The notes: generated by a model not told the origin, from the letters alone. DNA of 49,097 nucleotides from Flavobacterium sp. A45 (GCF_002001005.1 NZ_MUNX01000040.1:1-49097); one strand, 5' to 3'; positions 7,388 to 15,793 are shown, counted from the first letter of the stretch. Translations and numbers: made by a program.

Positions 7388-8650
7388 ATGGTAAAAGATT
7401 TATTCGAAAGAATTCAAAACAATAAAGGGCCTTTAGGAAAATGGGCATCACAAGCAGAAGGTTATTTTGTATTTCCAAAATTAGAAGGAGACTTAGGTCC
7501 AAGAATGACATTTCAAGGAAAAGAGGTTTTGAACTGGAGTTTGAATGACTATTTAGGTCTTGCAAATCATCCAGAAGTGCGTAAAGCAGATGCCGATGCG
7601 GCTATCGAATATGGCGCTGCAGCCCCAATGGGAGCACGTATGATGAGCGGTCACACTAAATATCACGAACAATTAGAGAATGAATTGGCTGCTTTTGTAA
7701 TGAAAGAATCAGCTTATTTATTGAATTTTGGTTACCAAGGAATGGTGTCTATCATTGATGCTTTAGTAACTAGAAATGACGTGATTGTTTATGATGTAGA
7801 TGCGCACGCTTGTATTATTGACGGTGTTCGTTTACACAGCGGAAAACGTTTTACGTACAAGCATAACGACATCGAAAGTATGGAGAAAAACTTGGATCGT
7901 GCTACAAAATTAGCCGAAACAACAGGTGGTGGTATCTTATTTATTACCGAAGGTGTTTTTGGAATGCGCGGACAACAAGGAAAGCTGAAAGAGATTGTGG
8001 CGATGAAAGAAAAATACAATTTCCGTTTACTTGTTGACGATGCACACGGTTTTGGAACACTTGGAAAAACAGGTGCCGGGGCTGGTGAAGAGCAAGACTG
8101 TCAAGACGGAATTGATGTTTACTTCTCCACTTTTGCCAAATCAATGGCAAATATTGGTGCTTTTGTAGCGGCTGATAAAGACATTATCGATTATTTAAAA
8201 TACAACTTACGTTCTCAAATGTTTGCCAAAGCATTACCAATGATCCAAACTATTGGTTCTTTGAAACGTTTACAATTGTTGCGTGATAACCCAGGATTGA
8301 AAAACAAATTATGGGAAAACGTAAATACTTTGCAAAACGGTTTGAGAAGCAAAGGATTTAACATTGGCGACACAAACACTTGTGTTACACCGGTTTATCT
8401 TGAAGGAAGTGTACCGGAAGCAATGGTAATGGTAAACGACTTAAGAGAAAATTATGGTATTTTCCTTTCGATAGTAATTTATCCGGTTATCCCAAAAGGA
8501 ATGATTTTATTGCGCGTTATCCCTACCGCTTCACATACATTCGAAGATATTGCTCAAACACTTACTGCTTTTGAAGCGATCCGTGAGAAATTAGTAAACG
8601 GAACTTACAAAGAAATTGCAAGCAGAACTAAAGTAGATTTGGACGCTTAA
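7388..8650 (+). CDS. PLP-dependent alpha-oxoamine synthase (serine palmitoyltransferase or cysteate acyltransferase type)
   Basis: A 420-residue fold-type I aminotransferase-family enzyme. It has the alpha-oxoamine synthase motifs LNWSLNDYLGLANHP (residues ~48-62), the LVDDAHGFGTLGKTGAGAGEEQ region (~216-237) and the PLP-binding Lys251 in STFAKSMANIGAF. Members condense an amino acid with an acyl thioester. In Bacteroidota this subgroup includes serine palmitoyltransferase (sphingolipids) and the cysteate acyltransferase that begins capnine/sulfonolipid synthesis in gliding flavobacteria. The sequence alone does not let me choose. Absence of a biotin cluster argues against an 8-amino-7-oxononanoate role. 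Monocistronic, with its own terminator. Confidence 0.85.
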   Translation: MVKDLFERIQNNKGPLGKWASQAEGYFVFPKLEGDLGPRMTFQGKEVLNWSLNDYLGLANHPEVRKADADAAIEYGAAAPMGARMMSGHTKYHEQLENELAAFVMKESAYLLNFGYQGMVSIIDALVTRNDVIVYDVDAHACIIDGVRLHSGKRFTYKHNDIESMEKNLDRATKLAETTGGGILFITEGVFGMRGQQGKLKEIVAMKEKYNFRLLVDDAHGFGTLGKTGAGAGEEQDCQDGIDVYFSTFAKSMANIGAFVAADKDIIDYLKYNLRSQMFAKALPMIQTIGSLKRLQLLRDNPGLKNKLWENVNTLQNGLRSKGFNIGDTNTCVTPVYLEGSVPEAMVMVNDLRENYGIFLSIVIYPVIPKGMILLRVIPTASHTFEDIAQTLTAFEAIREKLVNGTYKEIASRTKVDLDA

Positions 8651-8676
8651 TTTTTAGCAGTTCATCTGAATATAGT

Positions 8677-8712
8677 AAATCCATCGGTCGAAAGGCTGAT
8701 GGATTTTTTTTT
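8677..8712 (+). terminator. Intrinsic terminator after the oxoamine synthase
   Basis: AAATCCATC pairs with GATGGATTT around a 12-base loop, followed by a long T run. Confidence 0.75.
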
Positions 8713-8746
8713 GGAGCAGAATTTTCTTGTCTATCATCAAGTTCAG

Positions 8747-8812
8747 TCCTGCTATCCGCTATATTCCATCTCGTAGAAAAAACGAGATGGGATACCGCTT
8801 CTATCAGGGCTA
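8747..8812 (-). repeat. Structured intergenic repeat, copy B (short form)
   Basis: On the minus strand it reads TAGCCCTGATAGAAGCGGTATCC, a nine-base hairpin stem (CCATCTCGT/ACGAGATGG at 8766-8774 and 8782-8790), then TATAGCGGATAGCAGGA. The flanks resemble copies A and C; the central hairpin differs. It lies between the oxoamine synthase terminator and the esterase gene. Confidence 0.6.
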
Positions 8813-8898
8813 TTCTACAGCTTTATATTTTCATAAGAAACTGTACCAACAACGTATAAAAATTCTTTATTTTTATACTTTCAAAATAAAAATCGAAG

Positions 8899-9732
8899 AT
8901 GAAAAAAATATTTCTTTCACTGATTCTACTGCTTTCCGTAACATTAATTACTGCTCAAAAAACAGAATATACCACTGCTACAAATATTCCTTATTATAGC
9001 GAAGCTGAAGCCAAAACAGATCCATACATCAAAGAACGTTGCGTTCTCGACATCTATTACCCAAAAAACACAAAAGGATTTACGACAGTAATTTGGTTTC
9101 ACGGAGGAGGATTAACAGGTGGAAACAAAGAACTTCCAGAAGGTCTTAAAGACAAAGGCTTTTGCGTCGTTTCAGTAAATTATCGATTATCTCCAAAAGT
9201 AAAAGCACAAAAATGCATTGAAGATGCTGCAGCAGCCGTAGCTTGGACATTCAAGAATATTGCCACTTACGGCGGAGATGATTCGTTAATTATAGTTTCA
9301 GGACATTCAGCTGGTGCATATTTGTCATTGATGGTGGGAATGGACAAAAAATGGTTGAAAGCTGATGGAGTAGATGCTAATTCTATTGCAGGGTTGATTC
9401 CATTAAGTTCTCAAACTATTACGCATTTTGAAATCCGAAAAGAAAGAGGCATACCAGAAACCCAACCAATCGTCGATGAGTTTGCCCCATTATATCACGT
9501 TCGTGCCGATGCTCCGCCTTTATTACTAATTACAGGCGACAGAGAGTTAGAAATGTTGGGACGCTATGAAGAAAACGCCTATATGGCGCGAATGATGAAA
9601 CTTACTGGTCACAAACAAACGACTTTATATGAATTACAAGGTTTTGGACATAATATGACAGAACCCGCTTTCCCATTGGTTGTCAAAGAAATTCAAAGAA
9701 TTGTTTCCCTAAAAAAAGAACTCAAAAAATGA
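8899..9732 (+). CDS. Secreted alpha/beta-hydrolase (esterase/lipase-like)
   Basis: A 277-residue protein with an N-terminal signal peptide (MKKIFLSLILLLSVTLITAQ). The fold is that of the BD-FAE/hormone-sensitive-lipase type: oxyanion-loop motif HGGGLTGG near residue 73, nucleophile Ser137 in SGHSAGAY, and catalytic His251 in GFGHNM; the acid is probably the Asp in LLITGDRE. It is first in a three-gene operon and overlaps the next gene by four bases (ATGA). A carboxylesterase acting in the periplasm on an unknown ester is likely. Confidence 0.85.
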   Translation: MKKIFLSLILLLSVTLITAQKTEYTTATNIPYYSEAEAKTDPYIKERCVLDIYYPKNTKGFTTVIWFHGGGLTGGNKELPEGLKDKGFCVVSVNYRLSPKVKAQKCIEDAAAAVAWTFKNIATYGGDDSLIIVSGHSAGAYLSLMVGMDKKWLKADGVDANSIAGLIPLSSQTITHFEIRKERGIPETQPIVDEFAPLYHVRADAPPLLLITGDRELEMLGRYEENAYMARMMKLTGHKQTTLYELQGFGHNMTEPAFPLVVKEIQRIVSLKKELKK

Positions 9733-10277
9733 CCCCTCACTTATTAATTATTCCAGGACTCGGAGATTCTGGCGAAAAACACTGGCAAAGCTTTTGGTTG
9801 CAAAAATTCACTAACTCAACCAAAGTTATACAAGACAATTGGGACGAACCTCAACTCGAAGAATGGCTTGAGAAGCTTTCGATAACTATTAAAAAGATAG
9901 AGAAACCAACCATTTTGATAGCTCACAGTCTGGCAGTTTCCCTAGTAATGCATTGGGTTTCCCAAAATAACAATCCAAACATTATAGGCGCCATGCTTGT
10001 CGCTCCCGCCGATGTGGATTCGCCTGCACATACACCCGATTTCCTGAGACACTTTGCTCCCATTCCAACACAAACTGTTCCATTTCCTTCACTGGTTGTT
10101 GGAACCGAAAACGATACGTATATGTCGCTAGAAAGAGCCAAAGAATTAGCCACATACTGGGGCAGTGATTTTATAAATATTGGTCATAAAGGGCACATCA
10201 ACTCCGATTCTAATCTCGAATATTGGGAAGAAGGCCAAACATTTCTTCAGCAATTAATCACAAAAATAAAAAACTAA
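9729..10277 (+). CDS. RBBP9/YdeN-family serine hydrolase
   Basis: A 182-residue cytoplasmic protein of the small RBBP9/YdeN alpha/beta-hydrolase family. It opens HLLIIPGLGDSGEKHWQSFW, as these proteins typically do. The nucleophile is Ser67 in LIAHSLAV and the catalytic His is probably His156 in GHKGHINSDS; a VVGTENDTY segment carries the likely acid. It overlaps the upstream esterase by four bases and is two bases from the sulfurtransferase start, so it is translationally linked to both. Substrate unknown. Confidence 0.85.
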   Translation: MTPHLLIIPGLGDSGEKHWQSFWLQKFTNSTKVIQDNWDEPQLEEWLEKLSITIKKIEKPTILIAHSLAVSLVMHWVSQNNNPNIIGAMLVAPADVDSPAHTPDFLRHFAPIPTQTVPFPSLVVGTENDTYMSLERAKELATYWGSDFINIGHKGHINSDSNLEYWEEGQTFLQQLITKIKN

Positions 10278-10279
10278 AA

Positions 10280-11101
10280 ATGCCAAATCCAATAGTTTCT
10301 GCAGCTTGGTTACAAGAACATTCAAACGATTCAAATCTAATTATACTTGAAGCACGATTAGATCAAAACCAATCGAATTTAGAGAATCAAAATCCCGATT
10401 TACAAATAAAAGGTGCTCGTTTATTTGATATCAAAAATAATTTTAGCGACACCAATAATCCATTACCAAACACTTTTCCTTCAGAAGAGAAATTCACTAC
10501 CGAATCTCAAAAATTAGGCATCAACTCAAACAGCACTATTGTGGTTTATGACACTTTGGGAATCTATTCAAGCCCAAGAGCGTGGTGGATGTTCAAAGCT
10601 ATGGGCCATTCAAATGTTTTTGTTTTGGATGGAGGACTTCCGGAATGGATTAAAGAAGGATTCCCAACAGAAAAACAAAACGATGCAATTTATCCAAAAG
10701 GTGATTTTGTGGCCAAATTTCAGCCTGAATTAATCAAAAATAAAGAACAGATTCTGGAGAACATCTCAACTAAAGAAGCCGTTCTCATGGATGCCAGATC
10801 CGCAGATCGATTCCACGCCACTCACGAAGAACCGAGAGCTGGATTAAGAAGCGGACATATTCCTGGTTCCATCAACGTTCCTTTCACAGAACTGCAGCAA
10901 GACGGAAAATTCAAATCAAAAGAAGAATTAAAAAAAATCCTAAAACTGAACGACCAGCCGTTATTTTTTACCTGCGGTTCAGGAATTACCGCCTGTATTG
11001 TTTTATTGGCCTCTGAACTGATTTCGGACAATCCAAAAGCAGTATATGATGGTTCTTGGACCGAATGGGGACACGTCACTGATTTACCCATTGAAAAATA
11101 A
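10280..11101 (+). CDS. sseA: Tandem-rhodanese sulfurtransferase (3-mercaptopyruvate type)
   Basis: I place the start at 10280 (MPNPIVSAAWLQEH): the 19 upstream in-frame codons lie inside the preceding hydrolase gene, and the product then has 273 residues, normal for the family. It has two rhodanese domains (residues ~1-135 and ~150-273). The active-site loop around Cys232 reads CGSGITAC, the CGSGxTA pattern of 3-mercaptopyruvate sulfurtransferases rather than the CRxGxR type of thiosulfate enzymes. It moves sulfur from mercaptopyruvate to thiol acceptors or cyanide. Third gene of the operon, followed by a 29-bp inverted repeat. Confidence 0.88.
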   Translation: MPNPIVSAAWLQEHSNDSNLIILEARLDQNQSNLENQNPDLQIKGARLFDIKNNFSDTNNPLPNTFPSEEKFTTESQKLGINSNSTIVVYDTLGIYSSPRAWWMFKAMGHSNVFVLDGGLPEWIKEGFPTEKQNDAIYPKGDFVAKFQPELIKNKEQILENISTKEAVLMDARSADRFHATHEEPRAGLRSGHIPGSINVPFTELQQDGKFKSKEELKKILKLNDQPLFFTCGSGITACIVLLASELISDNPKAVYDGSWTEWGHVTDLPIEK

Positions 11102-11124
11102 AAAGGGGACCAAAAAAAAGGCTT

Positions 11125-11200
11125 ACCATATAAGGAATATAAGGGCATATAAGCTGGGGCTTTAAGACAGTCTTATATGCCCTTATATTCCTTATATGGT
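11125..11200. repeat. Perfect 29-bp inverted repeat (long hairpin)
   Basis: The arms 11125-11153 and 11172-11200 are exact reverse complements, built from variations of ATATAAGG. The loop is 18 bases. It sits between the convergent sulfurtransferase and SulP genes. A terminator role for both is plausible, but it is far longer than needed and lacks a T tract. Confidence 0.85.
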
Positions 11201-11216
11201 TAAATTTTGACACCTA

Positions 11217-12749
11217 TCACTCCACCGCCACTTTATAAGTTGGATCTTCAAGAATATTCACATCAATAACTGCCCCTGCATTTTGCAACAACTGCCTGCA
11301 ATTGGGACTTAAATGACGTAACCGAATCGTTTTGTTCACATTGGCATAGCGCTCCGTAATTTTATTCAAGGCATCAATGGCACTCATATCCATGATTTTA
11401 CTTTCTTTAAAATCAATGATAACCTCATCGGGGTCATTGGCAACATCGAATTTCTCTGCGAACGTAGTCGTTGATCCAAAGAAAAGCGGACCGTATATCT
11501 CGTAATGTTTCACTCCGTTTTTGTCAATGTATTTTCTTGCACGAATTCTTTTGGCACTTTCCCAAGCAAAAACCAAAGCAGATATAATCACGCCTATCAA
11601 TACCGCTAATGCCAAGTTATGCAGAAAAACCGTTATTAAAGCTACGGTCACCAACACAAAAATATCATGTTTGGGCATTTTATTAAAGATTCGGAAACTA
11701 GCCCATTCAAAAGTCCCAATCGCCACCATCATCATTACTCCAACCAAAGCCGCAATAGGCAATTTTTCGATCACAGGTGCCCCAAATAATATGATTATCA
11801 AAATAGTTATTGCTGCTATTATTCCAGACAATCGCGCCCTAGAACCCGCGGATATATTAACCAGCGTTTGAGCAATCATAGGACATCCTCCCATTCCGAA
11901 GAAAAAACCATTCAAAATATTGGCGCTTCCCTGGGCAATACATTCTCTGTTGCTATTCCCTTTCGTATCCGTTAATTCATCAACCAAATTCAAAGTCAGC
12001 AATCCTTCCGTCAATCCAACTCCAGCCATAATTAGGGCATAAGGAAAAACAATCTGAAGCGTATTAAAATTCAAAGGGACGTTAGGAATATGAAAGGGTG
12101 GAAAACCACCGCTTATAGAAGCAATGTCTTTTACTGTTTTTGTATCAATATTCAATACCAAAACCACTATAAAAACTACAATTATAGCAACTAAAGAAGG
12201 TGGAATCTTTTTGGTTAATTTAGGAAAACCAATCACAACAATAATTGTCAAAGCCACCAAACCCAACATAGTATATAAAGAACTTCCCGAAAGCCAAACA
12301 TTTTCACCATTGACAACTGTTTTAAACTGTTCTATCTGTGACATAAAAATAACAATTGCCAATCCATTTACGAAACCATACATTACGGGTTGTGGCACCA
12401 ATCTGATAAATTTACCAAGTTTGAACAAACCCACTAAAATCTGAAAAACTCCCGCCAATGCAACAGCAGCAAACACATAATCCAATCCATTCGATTTCAT
12501 TAAGGCAATCAAAACGATAACAGTCGCTCCCGCCCCACCCGAAATTAGACCAGGTCTTCCTCCAAATATTGCTGTTATCAATCCCATTATAAAAGCGGCA
12601 TACAATCCCACTAAAGGCGGAAAACCAGCGAGTATAGCAAAAGAAAGCGATTCCGGAATCATCGTCATCGCTACTGTAAGACCTGCTAGAATTTCGATTT
12701 TATAATCTACTTTTTGATTGAAATTGAATAAACTAAAATATCGCTTCAT
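11217..12749 (-). CDS. SulP/SLC26-family inorganic anion transporter with STAS domain
   Basis: A 510-residue inner-membrane protein. Residues ~18-400 are a chain of hydrophobic helices with the SulP signatures (GLTVAMTMIPESLSFAILAGFPPLVGLYAAF near residue 23 and the NGFFFGMGGCPMIAQTLVN segment near 287). The C-terminal ~100 residues form a STAS domain (PDEVIIDFKESKIMDMSAIDALNKI). Family members carry sulfate, bicarbonate or dicarboxylates; which is moved here cannot be told, and no carbonic anhydrase or sulfate-assimilation gene is adjacent. A -7 box lies 33 bases upstream. Confidence 0.9.
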   Translation of the reverse strand: MKRYFSLFNFNQKVDYKIEILAGLTVAMTMIPESLSFAILAGFPPLVGLYAAFIMGLITAIFGGRPGLISGGAGATVIVLIALMKSNGLDYVFAAVALAGVFQILVGLFKLGKFIRLVPQPVMYGFVNGLAIVIFMSQIEQFKTVVNGENVWLSGSSLYTMLGLVALTIIVVIGFPKLTKKIPPSLVAIIVVFIVVLVLNIDTKTVKDIASISGGFPPFHIPNVPLNFNTLQIVFPYALIMAGVGLTEGLLTLNLVDELTDTKGNSNRECIAQGSANILNGFFFGMGGCPMIAQTLVNISAGSRARLSGIIAAITILIIILFGAPVIEKLPIAALVGVMMMVAIGTFEWASFRIFNKMPKHDIFVLVTVALITVFLHNLALAVLIGVIISALVFAWESAKRIRARKYIDKNGVKHYEIYGPLFFGSTTTFAEKFDVANDPDEVIIDFKESKIMDMSAIDALNKITERYANVNKTIRLRHLSPNCRQLLQNAGAVIDVNILEDPTYKVAVE

Positions 12750-12781
12750 AAATTGAAAATAGTTTGTTTTTTTGAGACGTG

Positions 12782-12789
12782 CAAAAATA
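12782..12789 (-). promoter_or_regulatory. -7 box TATTTTTG for the SulP gene
   Basis: The minus strand reads TATTTTTG, matching TAnnTTTG, 33 bases upstream of the SulP start. The remaining gap to 13138 is AT-rich and otherwise empty apart from presumed promoter sequence of the YceI gene. Confidence 0.45.
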
Positions 12790-13138
12790 CAGCTTTAAAC
12801 TTCGATTCAACTCGAAATTATCCTCCTGATCTTAATCAGTATTCCTTATAAAACTGTAAAAATCATAAATTAATGGTGACTGCTTATCTATCTTCAACAA
12901 CAAAAATCACTACATCATCTTTTTCTTTCTTTTAAAGATAAAAACAACTAAAACACTAAATTACAATCAATTACATGATAAAAATCATTAAAAAAACGAG
13001 TTTAAATCACTAACTTTACATGTTGTTTTTATGCTTTTTATTCCTCAATAAAAAAATTCCCTGTTTACCCCTAATGAAAAAACTGAAACAGACAATAACG
13101 TATTTAAGATAAATTAAAACCTCTAAATTTTAATAAAA

Positions 13139-13717
13139 ATGATACCCCAAATCACCATCAAAGAAGACCAAAACATAAACACCAGAATCATGGAAAATTT
13201 GAAATGGGAAATTGATCCCACACATTCAGAGGTGTTGTTCAAAATTAAACACCTAGAGATTGCCACTTTAACCGGGCGTTTTAATGAAATAATAGGAACT
13301 GCTGAGGCAGAAGAAGATTTTGAAAATGCGGAATTTTCTTTTACTGCAAATGTTGATTCCATTAATACCAATGATCAAAAAAGAGATGCTCACTTAAAAA
13401 GCGCAGATTTCTTCGATGTCGAAAAATTTCCAAAAATCACTTTCCATTCCACTAAATTTAAAAGAATTGGTGACGTCACGTTTGAAATAATCGGTAAACT
13501 GACCATCAAAGAAATCACAAAACCAACTATTTTGGAAATAAAATATGGAGGCACCAATATTGATCCTTGGGGAAATACAAAAGCGGGTTTAAAATTGAAA
13601 GGAAAAATAAATCGCAAAGATTATGGTTTGGTATGGAATGCCGCAATAGAAACTGGCGGCTTTTTGGTCAGTGAAGAAGTGAAGATAAGTGCCAATATTG
13701 AATTAGTAAAAAAATAA
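13139..13717 (+). CDS. YceI-family protein (cytoplasmic form)
   Basis: A 192-residue YceI-like lipocalin-fold protein; this fold binds polyisoprenoids or other amphiphiles. Typical features are WEIDPTHSEVLFKIKHLEIATLTGRF, the SINTNDQKRDAHLKSADFFDVEKFPKITFHST block and GLVWNAAIETGGFLVSEEVKI. There is no signal peptide, unlike E. coli YceI. The Met at codon 18 (MENLKWEIDPTHSE, 13190) is a strong alternative start because homology begins there. It converges on the CsaA-like gene with only four bases between stop codons. Confidence 0.88.
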   Translation: MIPQITIKEDQNINTRIMENLKWEIDPTHSEVLFKIKHLEIATLTGRFNEIIGTAEAEEDFENAEFSFTANVDSINTNDQKRDAHLKSADFFDVEKFPKITFHSTKFKRIGDVTFEIIGKLTIKEITKPTILEIKYGGTNIDPWGNTKAGLKLKGKINRKDYGLVWNAAIETGGFLVSEEVKISANIELVKK

Positions 13718-13721
13718 CATA

Positions 13722-14057
13722 TTACCCAATTCGCAATCCGTTTTCTATTTTAAAATCGGGTGCCAATAAAATTACATCACCCTCCTCGCCTACTGCTCCC
13801 AGCACCAAACATTCACTCATAAACTTTCCGATTTGCTTTTTGGGAAAATTGACCACGGCTACGATTTGTCTTCCAATCAGAACTTCTTTGGTATATCTTT
13901 TGGTGATTTGTGCCGATGTTTTTCGGATTCCAATTACACTTCCAAAATCAATAGTAAGTTGAAAAGCTGGTTTTCTGGCTTCTGGAAAATCGTTGACTTC
14001 TAGTATTGTTCCCACTCGCATTTCTACTCTTTCAAATTCTGACCATGTTAAATCCAT
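13722..14057 (-). CDS. csaA: CsaA-like tRNA-binding (EMAPII/Trbp-fold) protein
   Basis: A 111-residue protein consisting of one oligonucleotide-binding fold of the Trbp111/CsaA type, also found at the C-terminus of methionyl-tRNA synthetase. Hallmarks are FERVEMRVGTILEVNDFPEARKPAFQLTIDFG, RQIVAVVNFPKKQIGKFMSECLVLG and the ending IENGLRIG. CsaA has been described as a chaperone-like, tRNA-binding dimer. Length is exact for the family. It is convergent with the YceI gene. Confidence 0.9.
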   Translation of the reverse strand: MDLTWSEFERVEMRVGTILEVNDFPEARKPAFQLTIDFGSVIGIRKTSAQITKRYTKEVLIGRQIVAVVNFPKKQIGKFMSECLVLGAVGEEGDVILLAPDFKIENGLRIG

Positions 14058-14071
14058 AGGTTTCTTTTTAA

Positions 14072-14108
14072 GTTTCTAAGTTGCTGAGTCGCTAAGATAC
14101 TAAGTTAT
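14072..14108. repeat. CTAAG-rich simple repeat
   Basis: Degenerate tandem units TTCTAAGTTGCTGAG and CGCTAAGATACTAAG just upstream of csaA; a low-complexity motif type common between genes in flavobacteria. Confidence 0.5.
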
Positions 14109-14137
14109 GGAATTAAAAAACATATCATTTAAGAACA

Positions 14138-14168
14138 AAAAAATCCCAAAACTTTCGTTTTGGGATTT
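14138..14168 (-). terminator. Terminator of the cyclophilin-FKBP gene
   Basis: AAATCCCAAAAC (14141-14152) pairs with GTTTTGGGATTT (14157-14168) around TTTC. The minus strand continues with a T run, so it ends the leftward transcript. Confidence 0.8.
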
Positions 14169-14211
14169 CCTATTTTTATCACAATAATCACTGTTTTCTG
14201 TTTTCTGCTAA

Positions 14212-15144
14212 TTATTTAACGTCCATTAATTCAACGTCAAAAATCAAAGTAGCATTTGGTGGAATAACACCACCTGCTCCTGCTGGTCCGTATCCTAAAT
14301 CAGATGGAATCACAAAACGAGCTTTATCTCCAACTTGTAATAAAGCAATACCTTCGTCCCAACCTTCAATCACCTGACCTTGACCCAATCTGAATTCGAT
14401 TGGTTTTTTTCTTGGGTATGATGAATCAAAAACTTTACCGTTTTCCAATGAACCTTCATAATGAACAGCTACTGTTTTCCCGCTTTCTGCTTTTTTACCA
14501 GAACCTCTTTGGATGAATTGGTAACGCAAACCGCTTTCTGTTTTTTCAAAACCAGCAGCCAATGTTTCCATTTTTGCTTCCGATTCTGCTTTCAAAGCTG
14601 CTAATTTTTTCAAACGAGCTCCTTTCAAACCAACAAAAGCTTCAATAGCATTCCATTTTTCAGCTTCTTCACCTACTCTGATAATTTCAACTGTATCCAA
14701 AGAATCTCCTTGAGCAATAGCATCTACAACATCTTGTCCTTCTACTACATTTCCAAAAACAGTATGTTTATCGTCTAACCATGGCGTTGCAACGTGTGTG
14801 ATAAAAAACTGAGAACCATTCGATCCTGGACCTGAATTTGCCATAGATAAAACTCCTGGTGCATTGTGACGTAAATCTTTATGAAATTCATCATCAAACT
14901 TGTATCCTGGATCTCCAGTACCAGTTCCTTGAGGACATCCTCCTTGAATCATAAAATCCGGAATTACTCTGTGGAAATTTAAACCATCATAGAATTTTTG
15001 TCCTTGAGGTTTAATTTTATTTTCCATGTTCCCTTCGGCAAGAGCCACAAAGTTCCCAACAGTTCCTGGTGTTAAATCGTGTGTTAGTTTTACTAAAATC
15101 GCCCCTTTTGCGGTATTGAATTTAGCGTATATTCCGTTTTCCAT
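14212..15144 (-). CDS. Dual-family peptidyl-prolyl isomerase: cyclophilin-FKBP fusion
   Basis: A 310-residue protein with two unrelated prolyl isomerase domains. Residues ~5-160 are a cyclophilin (FHRVIPDFMIQGGCPQGTGTG with the catalytic-type Arg, then MANSGPGSNGSQFFITHVATPWLDDKHTVFG). Residues ~160-205 are a helical linker. Residues ~210-310 are an FKBP domain (VAVHYEGSLENGKVFDSSY, GQVIEGWDEGIALLQVGDKARFVIPSDLGYG). No signal peptide, so it should act in the cytoplasm as a folding helper. Dual-family immunophilins of this order are known from flavobacteria. It has its own -7 box and terminator. Confidence 0.93.
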   Translation of the reverse strand: MENGIYAKFNTAKGAILVKLTHDLTPGTVGNFVALAEGNMENKIKPQGQKFYDGLNFHRVIPDFMIQGGCPQGTGTGDPGYKFDDEFHKDLRHNAPGVLSMANSGPGSNGSQFFITHVATPWLDDKHTVFGNVVEGQDVVDAIAQGDSLDTVEIIRVGEEAEKWNAIEAFVGLKGARLKKLAALKAESEAKMETLAAGFEKTESGLRYQFIQRGSGKKAESGKTVAVHYEGSLENGKVFDSSYPRKKPIEFRLGQGQVIEGWDEGIALLQVGDKARFVIPSDLGYGPAGAGGVIPPNATLIFDVELMDVK

Positions 15145-15167
15145 TGTGTTTGTTTTTTATTGAGGTG

Positions 15168-15175
15168 CAAATTTA
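15168..15175 (-). promoter_or_regulatory. -7 box TAAATTTG for the cyclophilin-FKBP gene
   Basis: The minus-strand sequence matches TAnnTTTG, 24 bases before the start codon, so the gene can be transcribed separately from the GNAT gene upstream. Confidence 0.45.
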
Positions 15176-15256
15176 CGAATAAAATTAGATAATCAGAAAA
15201 TTTGAGGATTTGATTCCTGCAAATGTGTTTTGCTCTGTCGTAACTAAATTTACTGA

Positions 15257-15793
15257 TTAAACTACATCCGATTTTAAAAGCGAATACAAATTCAAGTCAA
15301 TAAATGTATCATACAACAACTCACCTTGTCGAATAATACCTTCTTTTGTAAAGCTTAATTTCTCTGGAATGGTCTTGCTTTTCAAATTTTCGGTTCCGCA
15401 TTTGATTTCTATTCTGTTTAATTGTAAATCTGAAAAGCAAAAATCGATAATGGCTTTACACGATTTGGTGACAATTCCTTTTCCTTGTAATCCTTCGATG
15501 ATCCAATAACCAATTTCTCCAATTTTGTTTTGGTTATCAATTTTATAAACTCCAATTCGGCCAATAACATTTTCATTTTCAATAATAACAAAAGCATATT
15601 CGTTTCCTTCTTTGTTACGTTGCATCGTTCCTTTTACAAAATTTTGAGCAAATTCAACAGTTTGCATTCTGTCTACAAAAGGTAGCCAAGGTCTTAAATG
15701 GGTTCTGTTGGCATCAACCATATCAAATATTGGTTGTGCATGGTTTTCGGTAATCAATTCCAGTTTAAGATTATTGTCAATGGTAATCGTCAT
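15257..15793 (-). CDS. GNAT N-acetyltransferase, RimJ/RimL-like
   Basis: A 178-residue single GNAT domain. Its opening (LELITENHAQPIFDMVDANRTHLRPWLPFVD) is characteristic of the RimJ/RimL/YdaF branch that acetylates ribosomal-protein N-termini or small amines. The acetyl-CoA loop is present as GYWIIEGLQGKGIVTKSCKAI. It lies 52 bases downstream of the TlpA-like gene on the same strand. Substrate unknown. Confidence 0.88.
   Translation of the reverse strand: MTITIDNNLKLELITENHAQPIFDMVDANRTHLRPWLPFVDRMQTVEFAQNFVKGTMQRNKEGNEYAFVIIENENVIGRIGVYKIDNQNKIGEIGYWIIEGLQGKGIVTKSCKAIIDFCFSDLQLNRIEIKCGTENLKSKTIPEKLSFTKEGIIRQGELLYDTFIDLNLYSLLKSDVV

Noticed and set aside
8727..8999. 90-codon plus-strand frame upstream of the secreted esterase
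   Set aside because: Covers repeat copy B and the start of the esterase in another frame; composition is not protein-like.
11521..12444. Two long plus-strand frames opposite the SulP gene (11521-11871 and 12124-12444)
   Set aside because: Antisense shadows of transmembrane coding sequence; rich in Thr/Ile/Lys as expected from reversed hydrophobic codons.
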